Below are positions 21,618 to 32,829 of a DNA stretch of 64,000 nucleotides, one piece after another. The DNA comes from Bactericera cockerelli. Lineage: Eukaryota > Arthropoda > Insecta > Hemiptera > Triozidae. The stretch spans positions 30,180,058 to 30,244,057 of the forward strand of contig CM044964.1 of the NCBI GenBank assembly GCA_024516035.1, given 5' to 3'. The notes under the pieces are model-generated. The model was not told the origin of the DNA. It did not search any database and saw only the letters and a program-made list of their open reading frames with translations. Numbering within the stretch: the stretch's first letter is position 1; the number at the start of each line of letters is the position of its first letter. Made by a program: the position numbers and the translations under genes.

Positions 21618-24268
21618 ATGAATCATATCATGAATGTTTCCCAAGTTCTCAACTGTGTCACCCATGTTATATTTGACATGGATGGATTATTGCTCGGTAA
21701 GTTTATTTCATTTTGCCTAGTTATAACTAGTGATTTCAGGGTGAAATGAATAGACGAGTTCTATAATTCAAGTCACTGCTAAGTGTTGGTTTTCCCCATC
21801 GTACACAGTACGCAATCCGTGACTTAGTGCCACTGAGGTATTACAAAAACATCTATTATTTCAACCCTTAGAAGTAGAATAACAGGATGGATCAGATCCC
21901 TACTGTGTTAAGTAGGTGCTTCCACGTAACTGATCATGTTATACAAGAAGCAGACCAACAAACTATAACAACTTATAGCTAACTTTGGTAAATTTTCAGA
22001 TGGTTAAAATAGGTTCTTTTTTTGTTAAAAGACTAAGGGTGAAATTAATTGACAAAATTGAAAAATTCAGTCATGACGTGGAATTAGGAATCACGACCTC
22101 TGTGAATTCAAAGATTCCAGAGGTCGTGGGTTCGAAACCCAGCCAGGACATGACATGTTATTCTCCCATTTGGGATTCTTACCACATAATAATACGTCTT
22201 GGGCTTACTGCTGGAATAATGGAACTTTAATAGTCCTAATTGGGCAGTATAAATAAGCCAATATTATTATTATTATGCAAAGTCTATACCCAGCTCCACA
22301 GGGGTATTTCAAGAACATCTGTTAATTTCACCCCAAGTCCTTACACTGCATTGGTTGGTTTGACACAAAATAATGCAGAAAAATATTCTGTCAGCATGAG
22401 CCAAGACAAGCTGAGAATAGTGCATTGGAAAAATTTTATAAACATATTTATGTGGTAAAATAAACTCTAATACTAATTTTTTGATATACTTCTAAACTAA
22501 GACTAAATAAAAAGCCTGGTTAAAGAAAACACATTATTTGATAATAAAACTTTATTTTACAAATCACGCCACTGAAATATCAACAAATAATATTTCTTTA
22601 CCACTATAAAACTAAACTATTTTTTATATAAATAAGAAAATTCTTATGTAAACATCTATTGATATTGAAATACCTTTTGTCTAGACACTGAGAAGATTTA
22701 CAAGTATGGAATCAGCACAATTCTGAAGAAGTATGGGTGTGATTATCCAGATGAAGTGAAAGCCATGGTGTTGGGTAGCCAACCTCCTGACATGATGACC
22801 ATATTGTTTCAAGAAACCCAAATTGGAGAGAGTGGAAAAACCAAAGAGGAAATTTACAAGGAAATTGTGGACACATACACACCTCTCATGTCTTCTGCTG
22901 AATGGATGCCAGGTATTTTTTTTTTTTTTTTTTTTTTCAGTTATTCAAGAGTTTATAAATAATCTTAGAAAATCTTTGTCATGTTGAATAAAAAAAGCTG
23001 CCTACATGCTTTACCATATAGAAAAAAATTAGTGCAATAATACATCCCTTAAGCAAGCAACACTAACTGTGATGAAAAAGTACCATGTTTACAGCAGAAA
23101 CACTTCTTCCTAAAACAAAACAATATTATTCATGTCTCTTCAGGCCAAATTATAAACTAGGGCTATAACAAGGATAAGGCAAGTTCATCCCTAATCCAAG
23201 ATGTTATGTGGTTGGGTGAAAATTGACTACCCTCATCTTTGTAGTAATTTCATTTTGTAATTTAGCCCATATTCATTAATCAGGTGCATTGAAACTCATC
23301 AACCATCTTCATGCACACAAGATCCCTATTGCGATCGCCACTAGTTCTGCCCGGGAGAGTTTTGAACTCAAAACTGTGCATCACCAGGAACCTCTCAAAC
23401 TGTTTCACCACATTGTGCTAGGCTCCGCTGATCCTGAGGTCAAACATGGGAAACCTGCTCCTGATATTTTCCTCGTTGCTGCAAAACGATTCGATGAGAA
23501 GCCAGATCCCAGCAAGGTAGGATTAAATTTAATTTAAAATACTAAATATGTTTTAGTCATTTACTTGATTGAACTTGTTTGACACACATTTAGCTCATTT
23601 TACACAAAGATACATATGCCTAGGCATCAAACAAGTCATAAACAGTAACCAGTTATTTATTTTGGCAATTATTTAAGTTCTAAAAAAAAACTTGATGAAT
23701 AGCTTTAAATCCTCACAATAGTATTATTGTTATTAACTTGGTTAATTTTCCTCTCTCTCAAAAAAAAAAAAAAAATGAAAATAAATACCTGTATGTCAAA
23801 ATTCACAAGAGTTAAAATAACATAAGGTTATCATAATTTGTTTTACAAATGTGATATCATAATAGTTCTCAAACCTGGTTTGCTAACATTTATTTGCTCA
23901 AACAACAGACCTCTAGATCGTAATCAAGCTACCAACTCAGAAATTTTATATTTCTTGTAATTACACTGTTTTTTTATTTTATAGAAGTATAGATTTTTTT
24001 AAAAATTTACAAATAGAATGGCTAAGAGTCCACCACCATATCAATTCATTGAGCCTCTGAGGTTGGTACTCACATTGACTTTTTCTTCCTCCAGTGTCTG
24101 GTGTTCGAGGATGCTCCAAATGGTGTGACAGGAGCAAAGGCAGCAGGTATGCTATGTGTGATGGTACCGGATCCCACTGTACCAAAATATCGCACCGAGG
24201 CTGCAGATCTGGTAATTAACTCACTTGAAGAATTTAAACCTGAGCACTATGGACTACCTGCCTTCTAG
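21618..24268 (+). CDS. Gs1l: HAD-family phosphatase, Gs1-like / pseudouridine 5'-phosphatase type (4 exons)
   Basis: Exons 21618-21696, 22685-22912, 23284-23516 and 24095-24268 give 237 aa, with phases 1, 1 and 0 agreeing at each GT-AG junction. The four HAD motifs are all present: DxD nucleophile FDMDGLLLD (D20, D22), motif II ATSS (121-124), motif III Lys in GKPAPD (K159), and the acidic Mg-binding pair in FEDAPNG (E185, D186). The region between exons 1 and 3 is the alpha-helical cap. Members of this group, such as animal PUDP, dephosphorylate small phosphorylated metabolites including pseudouridine 5'-phosphate; the substrate here is inferred from family only. The ATG at 21618 is the first in frame; a second Met at residue 5 is also possible. 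AATAAA at 24444-24449 is a likely polyadenylation signal. Confidence 0.93.
21738..21868. mobile_element. MITE-F copy
   Basis: AGGGTGAAATGAATAGAC at the left is mirrored by a right end TCTATTATTTCAACCCT. The core (ACACAGTACGCAATCCGTGA, GAGGTATTACAAAAAC) matches copies at 694-824, 39581-39714, 40375-40494, 62694-62825 and 62833-62959. It lies in Gs1l intron 1. Confidence 0.8.
22075..22262 (+). mobile_element. SINE-E (tRNA-derived), longest copy
   Basis: Box B-like GGTTCGAAACCCAGCC, GGACATGACATGTTATTC, then GGGCTTACTGCTGGAATAAT and a 3' end GGGCAGTATAAATAAGCC. It lies in Gs1l intron 1. Confidence 0.7.
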
Positions 24269-24844
24269 ATTTTCTCAAGGCTTAATGACATTCAGGTCAC
24301 TGCTAGGCTTGTAGGTTACCTGATTAAAGGGAAAAGTTATTTACATGCCTAGTTTCTACTACAGGTTCTATGATTTTACTCCTTCTACATGGTTTAGTAA
24401 AAAAGAGGATTTTTTTTTTGAAAATATGAATTGTATTTACCATAATAAATGAGTTTTTACTTCTTTCTATTGGTATCATTGCATTAATCTTTTATAAATA
24501 GTCACTTTTTTATTTCAAATGGAATAGTTGGGACTCATCACGTTGTTTAACAAGTACTTTTTCTCATTTGAAGAATGTTGTAATGAGTTGTAGTTAGATG
24601 ATTCTCTTCATTCCAGACATTTCTAAATGTTTGATGCTCTTAATTTCACAGATAGAAGTTGTTGTGCATTTACTATTAAATAGTTAAAGCTTGATAATTC
24701 TTGCAAGAAAATCATTAGTGCAACCGTAATCATTGACATTTTGACTGATTTTGGTGGAATAAGTAAGGTCTTGTCATGTTCAGAAATTTTTTAGACAATG
24801 TGTTGTATGGACTTTAAAAAATATATTTTAGGTCAGCGCTGCAG

Positions 24845-25013
24845 CTCGACCCACAGTGAGACGTGTTCTATACTATCATACTGCACAGATACCTAATTCC
24901 ACAAATACACCACTGACTCCCCCCCCTTCTTCACGTTTCGACTTCCCCCCATAATGGACTCTTCCAAGCTGCCATGGTAAAGACCAAGAGCTGGCTGGCT
25001 ACCTTGCTTCAGT
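24845..25013 (+). repeat. Left inverted terminal repeat of DIRS element
   Basis: 169 bp, from CTCGACCCACAGTGAG to CTACCTTGCTTCAGT; the complement matches 30816-30984 almost perfectly by eye. Confidence 0.92.
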
Positions 25014-25454
25014 GTGTTCTGTTCTCTTGTGCTGCACAGGCCTATAAACTTTTTCCTGGCTAAAAACGTGTTTTTTCAGGAATTAAGTTATTTCCATATA
25101 TTTTTTATTTTATTTTTATTAGTATTTATACATAGTAATTTTCTAGTGTTTTAGTTTTCACTATATAATCAATCGTGGATACAAGAGTGTGCAACTGTAT
25201 CTTTGTTACCACGGCGCTAAGAACACTTTGTTGCTGAGATTGCTGTGCTTCCCTGAGTTGTGGTGCCAGACTTCTGGTTGGCTCTATAACACCTGTCTTC
25301 TGAGTGGCTTTCGCATGCGACTGCCTAATGTGGTCCACCGGGGGGCTCTCCCCTCTTCTCTCTTTTGAGAGATGGCCGGTCGGACCAGCTCAGCGCCCTA
25401 CCCGTCTTACCGGGTCATCACTTTCGTACTACGCCCAGTAGTACGTTAGCGCCG

Positions 25455-26200
25455 TGGGCCTCCAGTGGCATCGGCCTCCAGTGCCATCCACCGTCAGTGC
25501 CATCGGCCTCCAGTGGCATCGGCCACCAGTGCCATCCACCATCAGTGCCATCGGCCGTCAGCGCCATCGGCCACCTGTGGCATCGGCCATCAGTGCCATC
25601 CACCATCAGTGCCATCGGCCTCCAGTGGCATCGGCCACCAGTGCCATCCACCATCAGTGTAATCGGCCGTCAGTGCCATCGGCCACCAGTGGCATCGGCC
25701 ACCAGTGCCATCCACCATCAGTGCCATCGGCCGTCAGTGCCATCGGCCTCCAGTGGCATCGGCCATCAGTGCCATTCACCATCAGTGCCATCGGCCACCA
25801 GTGGCATCGGCCACCAGTGCCATCCACCATCAGTGCCATCGGCCGTCAGTGCCATCGGCCGTCAGTGCCATCGGCCTCCAGTGGCATCGGCCATCAGTGC
25901 CATCCACCATCAGTGCCATCGACCATCAGTGCCATCGGTCACCAGTACCATCCACCATCGGTGCCATCGACCGCCAGTGCCATCGGACACCATAGATGTG
26001 CACCGTCAGTACCATCCGCTGTCAGTGCCATCGTACGTTAGTGCCAGCGGCCGTCAGTGCCATCGGACACCATAGATGTGGACCGTCAGTGCCATCTGTG
26101 CCATCGGCCGTCGGGCGCTAGTGCCGTCGTGCGCCAGTGCCGTCGGGCGCCTTAGACATGGTACGTCAGCGCCGTGGGTCGTCATAGACATTGGCCGTCA
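25455..26200 (+). repeat. 16-bp minisatellite inside DIRS element
   Basis: Dozens of units of the form CAGTGCCATCGGCCxx, with variants CAGTGGCATCGGCCAC and CAGTGCCATCCACCAT, decaying toward 26200. Because 16 is not a multiple of 3 and the unit lacks stops, several frames on both strands stay open. The resulting Ser/Pro/His-rich ORFs are artefacts. Confidence 0.85.
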
Positions 26201-27846
26201 GTACCATTGGCCATCAATGCCGTCATGGACGTGGGCCTGTCGGACATTCACGATTACCTACATGTTCTCTTCTGTTTATCCAGATGACATCCATGGGTGC
26301 CCTCTATGATGGGGACACATCAGAACCCCTCCTCAGGGGAGTTCTTCAGTTGGTTGATGCGGCGCTTCTCCCTGGATGGAGAGATTGGCATTTACTCCCC
26401 CCACCCTCAGTGGCAGACCTCAGAATTGACAGAAGTCGGGTGAGGTTCGCCCTCCCTCGCTAGAGTTGGTGAAGTTGTTCGCTTCTGGGGACACCCATAT
26501 TTCCGAGCGCAAATTCAAAGAAATGAAGGCGGTCTTGTTAGGCTGGCCCTTTGGACAAGCCCTCGTCCTTCACCCCCACGACTTTCGCCAAGTCTCTGGG
26601 ACCTTCTTAGAGGGATTTCTCACTTTTCAATGAGGTGGTTACAGGCCTAAGACCCTCTATCCTTTCTCGTGCGTAAGTAAACGCTCGACTAGCAACAGGG
26701 AGCGGCCTAGACGCACCGTCTGCCACCAATTATGGAGATCAGTCACCTACAGCTCCAGCTTTTGAACCCCTCTCTCCGCCCGCTACGAACTCTGCACTGA
26801 GCGGGCGATTGTCTGCGCTGGAAGAATCCCTCAAAGGGGTTCCGGCGCTCGAGGCTAAACTCGAATCTCTAAATCAACTTATAGCATCCCTCTCCAACCC
26901 CCACCTCACTCAATCCTCCGGGTACGCTCGGCGGGACTCTGTGGAGCTCTCGGAATGAAGCGAGACGGAGGAATCAATGACCTCTCCCCTCTCGCCCATG
27001 CTCTCCGAGCAACCTAGACCGTCAAACTCGACGATGGAACTTTGGTCGGCACAAAGTGCCCTTCCTGACATCACCTCCCGACCCTGCGGATTGGAGTTTG
27101 ATCCAGTTACTGTGAGAGAGGAACCTGATATTCCCGAAACTCCTCCCCGGAGCAAAGAGTTGCGGGCTGCCTGCCAGGAACGGGGGGTCTGACTCCTGGA
27201 GTCCGGTCACCTACAAGGAGGTAGATAAGACCCTGAGACATACCAGAGAGTTTCCTTGCGGGAGAAAGCCAAGAGACAAGAGTGAGATTTATCAGGAGCT
27301 TCACCGATGATAAAGCTGAATTCAGGCTCGCCTCGCAGGACCTTGTACAGACTGTACAGTACGCATGCGGGAAGAGATGCTAGTTGATCCCCCCATCGGA
27401 GGAATAGGTTCATGCCCTCGGAGCCTGCTCTGTAGCGCCTACTAGTGGCTATTCCGCCGTCCGATTCCCACCTCTTCTGTGAAGGTAAACTGGCCAAGTA
27501 CCTTCTACCTCCGGTTCCCTCTGGTGCGATGACGTATGGGACACCGCGTAAGCAAAAAAAAAAAAAAAAAAAAGTCAATCTTTTGGCCCTCGGGCAGAGA
27601 GACCCTCTCAACCCAAGCTTCCAAGGTATACCGCACGGGTACTTGCTAGCCGAAGATTCGCCAGCAGAGAAGATGTCGCGGGCTCCAGGAAAGAAGAACC
27701 ATCTACTCGAAGGACGCAGTTCAGGCCATCTACCGCTTGGCGTGGGAAGAAACAGCGGCGCTTTTGAGGGTTCCTTGGGGGAATTCAGGGCGGGACAACT
27801 TCGTCAGCATCTCAGTCAATAGCAGTCTCTACAGGCTCCATCCCAA

Positions 27847-29065
27847 TTGCTTATGCTAATCTCAGGTTATCGACTCCCTTTCAACTGTCGACCGCCTCTT
27901 CGAAACATTAAATCCCTCATTCCTCCTGCCCTGATAACCTCCAAATCAGGAGATATGTCGGCCGCGTTGCTAGACATGCTGAAGAAAGGAATCATTTCTC
28001 TAACCTTGACAACCACGGAATTTATTTCTCACATGTTTATTCGAGTGAAAGTAAACGGCAGACCCCGCCCCATTTTCAACCTAACCGCCCTGAATCGCTA
28101 TCTATAGCTCCGCCGCGCCGGTTCAGATTAATAAGCCATCAGCGTCTTCCGACTTTCCTTCTGCCCGGGAACTTTCTTGCGACAATAGACCTATCGGACG
28201 CGTACTGTCATGTACCAGTTGCGAAACAGCACAGACGATTTCTAGCTTTTCGATACCTCGGTGTCACATACACATGGACTACCACTCGGGCTAGCCTCGG
28301 TCCCTGAAGCCTTTACACAAATGACCAACTGGGTGGCGAGCATTCTGCGCGGTTGGGGCGTTCGGATAATTGTCTACCTGGACGACTTTCCACTAGCTGC
28401 GCGATCACGTCATCAGCTACAACAACATGTAGGCCTGACTCTCGATTGCCTGTAGTATCTGGGTTGGCGAGTGAATACTCAGAAGAAGCTTACCGACCCA
28501 TCGCAGAACAGAATCTTTCTAGGACTAGAATGGAATACAGTCACTCAGCGCGTCACCCTACCCTTGGACAAAATTCTGAGCATTACCAGTCTATTGCGAC
28601 AGCTCATCTCCCGGCCAATTTGGTCACTCCGCTCGCATCAAAAGCTGATAGGCTTACTGAACTTTGCGGAGGTCGCAGTACCATTGGGAAGGCTGTTTCT
28701 CCGGCCTCTACAATTGTCAGGAAGATCCTTTGCCTGAAGCAAACCCCGGCACGCCCAACCAATTCCTCAGTCAGCAGAAAATACCCTGTTGTGGTGACTC
28801 CGGCACTTGGGAGATGGGTCAAGTTACTCGTCTCCACAAGCCGGCATAGTTTTGTCAACCGTTCTTCGGACTGGGGACTAGGAGTGAGCATAGGCTCCAC
28901 GATATACCTTCGACACAACAGGACTCAAAAGCAAAAGGCCTGGCACATCAATACCAGAGAACTATATGCTATCAGATGGGCCATAAGGTCAAAACTAGAA
29001 CTGTTCACCAATCGGACAATCACTGTGTTGACGGACAGCACAGTAGTGGCGAGCCAGATTTGACG
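27847..29065 (+). pseudogene. DIRS reverse transcriptase and RNase H remnants
   Basis: Broken reading frames recover RT motifs in order: FNLTALNRYL (about 28070-28105), LPLGLASVPEAFTQM (about 28270-28325) and the catalytic VYLDDFPLAA (about 28370-28400). RNase H follows with SDWGLGVSIG, NTRELYAIRWAI and LTDSTVVASQ (about 28865-29060). This order and the DDFPLAA form are typical of the DIRS/PAT group. Stop codons at about 28108 and 28456, plus frame changes, show that the protein is not made intact. Confidence 0.8.
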
Positions 29066-29612
29066 ATAAGGAGGCTTGCGCTCGGTAGCCTTACTGAGGG
29101 AAACCTCAAAACTCCTCCATCTGGTGTTCAACTTGGGCTCGGTCTTAAAACCGGTGAGGCTCCCAGGCTTGTACAACACAATAGCAGATCACCTCTGCCG
29201 AAACATGTGTCCACCAGAATGGCATCTGCTAAACGAAGCAACGTCAAAGGTACTCCGAAGATTGGGGAAGCCATCCGTGGATCTCTTCGCGTCCAGTCCG
29301 TCAGCCGTGGTCCCCTCATATGTGACCATAGATCCCAAAAATCACGTAGACGCCTTCACGAGACCTTGGAACTTCGATCGAGCTTGGGGGTTTTCCTCCT
29401 CCACTTTTCATCCCCCTCGTCTTGCAACATCTGGAGACAGCGACGGGTACATTTCTTCTTGTAACCACTCGCTGGGAGAAAACCTTCTGGCGAGCGGACA
29501 TCAAAGCCAGAGCAGCAGACGCTCCAATCAAACTGAAGAATCTGGAGCACAACCTAGTCGACTTATCAACCAACAAGACGTCCAGAATCTCCAGTCCGGA
29601 ATCTCCAATTAG
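29066..29612 (+). pseudogene. DIRS post-RNase H region
   Basis: One frame reads GLYNTIADHLCRN, EWHLLNEATSKVLRRLG and PSVDLFASS, the conserved stretch that follows RNase H in many animal DIRS polyproteins. It is out of frame with the RNase H segment. Confidence 0.7.
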
Positions 29613-30113
29613 AGATCTGGAAACTACGGGGTGGGCACCCCACGTCTCGCAGTGGACCACAACCGAGCGCAACTTACTAAGAGCCGCAGACCTACCACGT
29701 TCAAGGTTTATCGGCGGTTATTTCTTCTTGGGTGGACCCAAATATATCCTTGGAGATCTCTGGTCATCCTCTAGTTCAAAAAACACTAAAAGGGATACAG
29801 GCCTCTTGTCCCAAGCAAGAATACCGGAAAGTCTGGGATGTGGACTAACTGCGTCAATGGATAACTGAAAACCCTCCGTTAACTACCAGTTTCTTTATGG
29901 TTTCTGGACACGTAGCCATCCTACTTCTTTGGCCTCTGGTCGCCGTGTACACGACCCGACGCTCCTGCAAGTAACAGAGGACCGCCTCCAACGAGTCCCT
30001 CCAGATATTGTGTTCTGGCCAGTATTTGGTTCTGAAACGGATTCCAAAGGCAGGTCTCAATCAGGCTGGCGCCTGTCGCCTAACACTTTGAACTCCCTCT
30101 GGAACATTGTCTA

Positions 30114-30431
30114 TTGGATCAACAACAACAGCGTTGTGGATCACATGGACTATTAGCCTTGTTTATCTCCACCTTGGGAAAAGTGAAACCTGCACCATGG
30201 GCAATGATGGCAAATTGGGTGACAACAGCCCTTGAGAGTGCCAGAATAATGTACTCAGCAGGTAGTTTCAGTGCTGCGGTAAGTTCTGATCTAGCTAGAT
30301 CTCACGTCCAATTAGATTTCATCCTGTTGCGAGCAAACTGGCGATGCTCGTCCACTTTCTTGAGACATTATTGCCGGGAAATAGTGAACACTAGTAGCGG
30401 CTCCAACAGAGTCAACCCAGTTTTTCTCTAA
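30114..30431 (+). pseudogene. DIRS tyrosine recombinase, C-terminal part
   Basis: The frame contains KPAPWAMMANWVTTALESA, SAGSFSAAVSSDLAR and LRANWRCSSTFLRHYCREI. These match the end of DIRS tyrosine recombinases, with the nucleophile Tyr in the RHYCRE block. Upstream parts of the domain are scattered over other frames, so the enzyme is probably inactive. Confidence 0.72.
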
Positions 30432-30691
30432 TTTTGCACCAATTAATTAAAACCGGAGATTTCTAATTAGATTATAAATATCTTTAGAATATATTTATAT
30501 TGTTGCACAATAATTAAGTAGGTACTTGAATACTTACTAGGCTATGAGCGTTTTTGAACTTATTTATTTATCTGAAGTACCAATTACCTTATTTTAAATT
30601 ATCATTGAGAATGTTTGCTAAATAGCACCTTCTCCACTTTCACAGTGTATTCTGTTCCTTTTTGCCAAGAGCTGGCAGATACCAAACAAAT

Positions 30692-30792
30692 CTCACTGTG
30701 GGTCGAGCTGCAGCGCTGACCTAAAATATTACAGTTTTCTCCCCGTAGGGAAACGAAAACTGATATTTTGGGTCTAGCAAAGCTCGACCCAC
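30692..30792. repeat. Internal complementary region of DIRS element
   Basis: Reads as the complement of the element's left end (through GCTGCAGCGCTGACC) fused to the complement of its right end (GTTTTCTCCCCGTAGGG...). It serves as the template bridging the two ends during replication of DIRS elements. Confidence 0.88.
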
Positions 30793-30815
30793 ACAATTAA
30801 GGCTTGCCAGCTCCT

Positions 30816-30984
30816 ACTGAAGCAAGGTAGCCAGCCAGCTCTTGGTCTTTACCATGGCAGCTTGGAAGAGTCCATTATGGGGGGAAGTCGAAACGTGAAG
30901 AAGGGGGGGGAGTCAGTGGTGTATTTGTGGAATTAGGTATCTGTGCAGTATGATAGTATAGAACACGTCTCACTGTGGGTCGAG
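30816..30984 (-). repeat. Right inverted terminal repeat of DIRS element
   Basis: Reverse complement of 24845-25013. Outside it the element continues to about 31042 with a unique end containing CCCTACGGGGAGAAAAC. Confidence 0.92.
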
Positions 30985-31042
30985 CTTTGCTAGACCCAAA
31001 ATATCAGTTTTCGTTTCCCTACGGGGAGAAAACTGTAATATT

Positions 31043-32829
31043 ATGTTTTATGTTTTCAATAGTTATTTTTTCTAGAAAATCCTAGATTTTAGCTCTAGTC
31101 ATCATGTTCCTTTACTTTATGTGTTTTTTTTTAAACTAGTATTCATAATTTTAACATTATCTTAATTGGTATGTGTGACCAGGAACCATTAAATCCTAAA
31201 CTAAATGATAAAAAAATAAACACTTATTTCTACTGCCGGATTAGGACTAAAGAGTCCCATTATTCTAGATGTTGATTTGTTCCCAGTTTTATGTGGTTCA
31301 AGTCTCAAATTAATTAAGGAAAAATTATGCATTTTCTAGATTCTGACAGGTTATAAAAAAAATTACCCACCATTTCTTGAGAGTAAAAAATCACTCTGAT
31401 GCAAAGAGTTGAATTGAAGTCATTTATTTGTAAAATGATAATCTTTTATGGGTGTTTAAATGATCCTATGGAAAGTGGAAAATTTCCATCACTGTTTTTT
31501 TTACTCTTACTTTATTTCAATGTCAAAAGACACAATTTACATTTCTTCATCACACCGAAGAGTCTTATGAAAAGAAAAAAAAAAAAAAAGGAAACCAAGT
31601 TAAAGTTTCAGCTTTTCCGTGTGATTGTCAGAAAGTCAATGTTTGGGTGGGTTTATAAATAAATTAGATGTAGTTCTACTTTTTATTGCCTAAATTAAGG
31701 TAAATAAAGTATTGTTTATATAAAAGATCATCTCAACAAATGTACTTAAGAGTACTTTTAGTACATATTTATAAATTACTCTATGTATTGAAGAACCTGC
31801 CATATTGTTTGCATTATTTAGATTTATTTCAATGTTTTATTGTTACGAAAATTTATGACCCTTGTGGCTGAAACTGTTCTTAAGTGAAATTTAAGACCAA
31901 ATATAAATTTAAAATAAATATTTATTGTCTGTGTTCAAAATCCATCATTTTTTTATTTCTTATATTACAAAATAGGTTAACTTTTTTTACAGCTTTTTCA
32001 ATCGTGCATGACCTCACGGACCATGTCATTGTATGTATGATTTTTATTTGTGGTGAAGCACAAGGCCTCTTCACAATTTTTGTGGGTAGCGCAGCATTAT
32101 TAAGAGCCTCCTGTACTTTTCGAATTCTATTACATTAATTTCTTTTTACTCTGGTAATACCGCCACGGGTCGTTACTCATACAAGTAACTACTCATTTTT
32201 CTTCACGAGGTATGAGTGGACCCCAAACATCCAAATACAGAGCAGAAAAATTTCTGCCCCGCTGGGAATCAAACCCAGGTCACCATGCGTGCAATGCCTA
32301 GCGCCCTAACTCACTCTACCATGGTGACTACTCTGACCGAGTCATTGATAACCATGCAAAATTTCATGGCCAGGCTTGCGGTGCATGTGAGTTTATCAAG
32401 GCTTTTTTTTGTGGCTTAGTTGCTTTTTAAAATCCTTGAAATAGCCAGCTGACTATTGTAAAATATCAGTTTCCTGAAACCATAGGCAGAATCTAGTTTT
32501 TTTTATTATTATTGTTATTTTTTTATTTATTTTTTTTACAATACTTCTGATCTTATCTGAATCTATCAAGAGTATAGAGAGTAAATTTCACTTCCATGTA
32601 TACCTGTAAATCGAAGTATTGTGATGGTTCTTGTAGGATATTTTTGCTTCTTTCAAAAAATGATTTTGAAGAAATGTAAAATAATTGCTTTAGTTTAAAA
32701 AAAAAATCATTCATTTTTGTTAAATATTCAATAAGAAGATTGTTTTGGTAGAATGGAGGTAGCATCGGTTTGACAGTGTATAGATCATGAGTGGACTCAC
32801 ATATTGAGTGGAATAATTTTATGTGTGCC
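31043..32829. other. Region downstream of EXOSC1 without genes
   Basis: Between the DIRS right end and the EXOSC1 stop. It holds a SINE-E-like piece (about 31233-31310) and a SINE-A copy (32031-32332). A T-rich stretch at about 32500-32540 may carry the EXOSC1 polyadenylation signal (AATAAA on minus, about 32522-32527). No coding exon was recognised. Confidence 0.5.
32031..32332 (-). mobile_element. SINE-A (tRNA-derived), full length
   Basis: Runs from tail GTATGTATGATTTTTATTTG to head CATGGTGACTAC on the complement, closely matching 4961-5266. Confidence 0.8.

Larger units (their letters stand above)
24823..31042 (+). mobile_element. DIRS-type (tyrosine-recombinase) retrotransposon, degenerate
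   Basis: Inverted terminal repeats of 169 bp lie at 24845-25013 and 30816-30984, each extended outward by a unique end. At 30692-30792 an internal complementary region is the complement of the left extreme joined directly to the complement of the right extreme, meeting at ATATT. This is the hallmark of DIRS elements, which copy themselves through a circle. Between the ends are RT, RNase H and tyrosine-recombinase fragments in the plus direction, broken by stops and frame changes. A 16-bp minisatellite and a poly(A) run interrupt the 5' half. It lies between the convergent genes Gs1l and EXOSC1. Confidence 0.9.

Noticed and set aside
25365..26309. Ser/Pro/His-rich protein genes on both strands
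   Set aside because: Frames are open only because of the 16-bp minisatellite, and they overlap in several frames at once.
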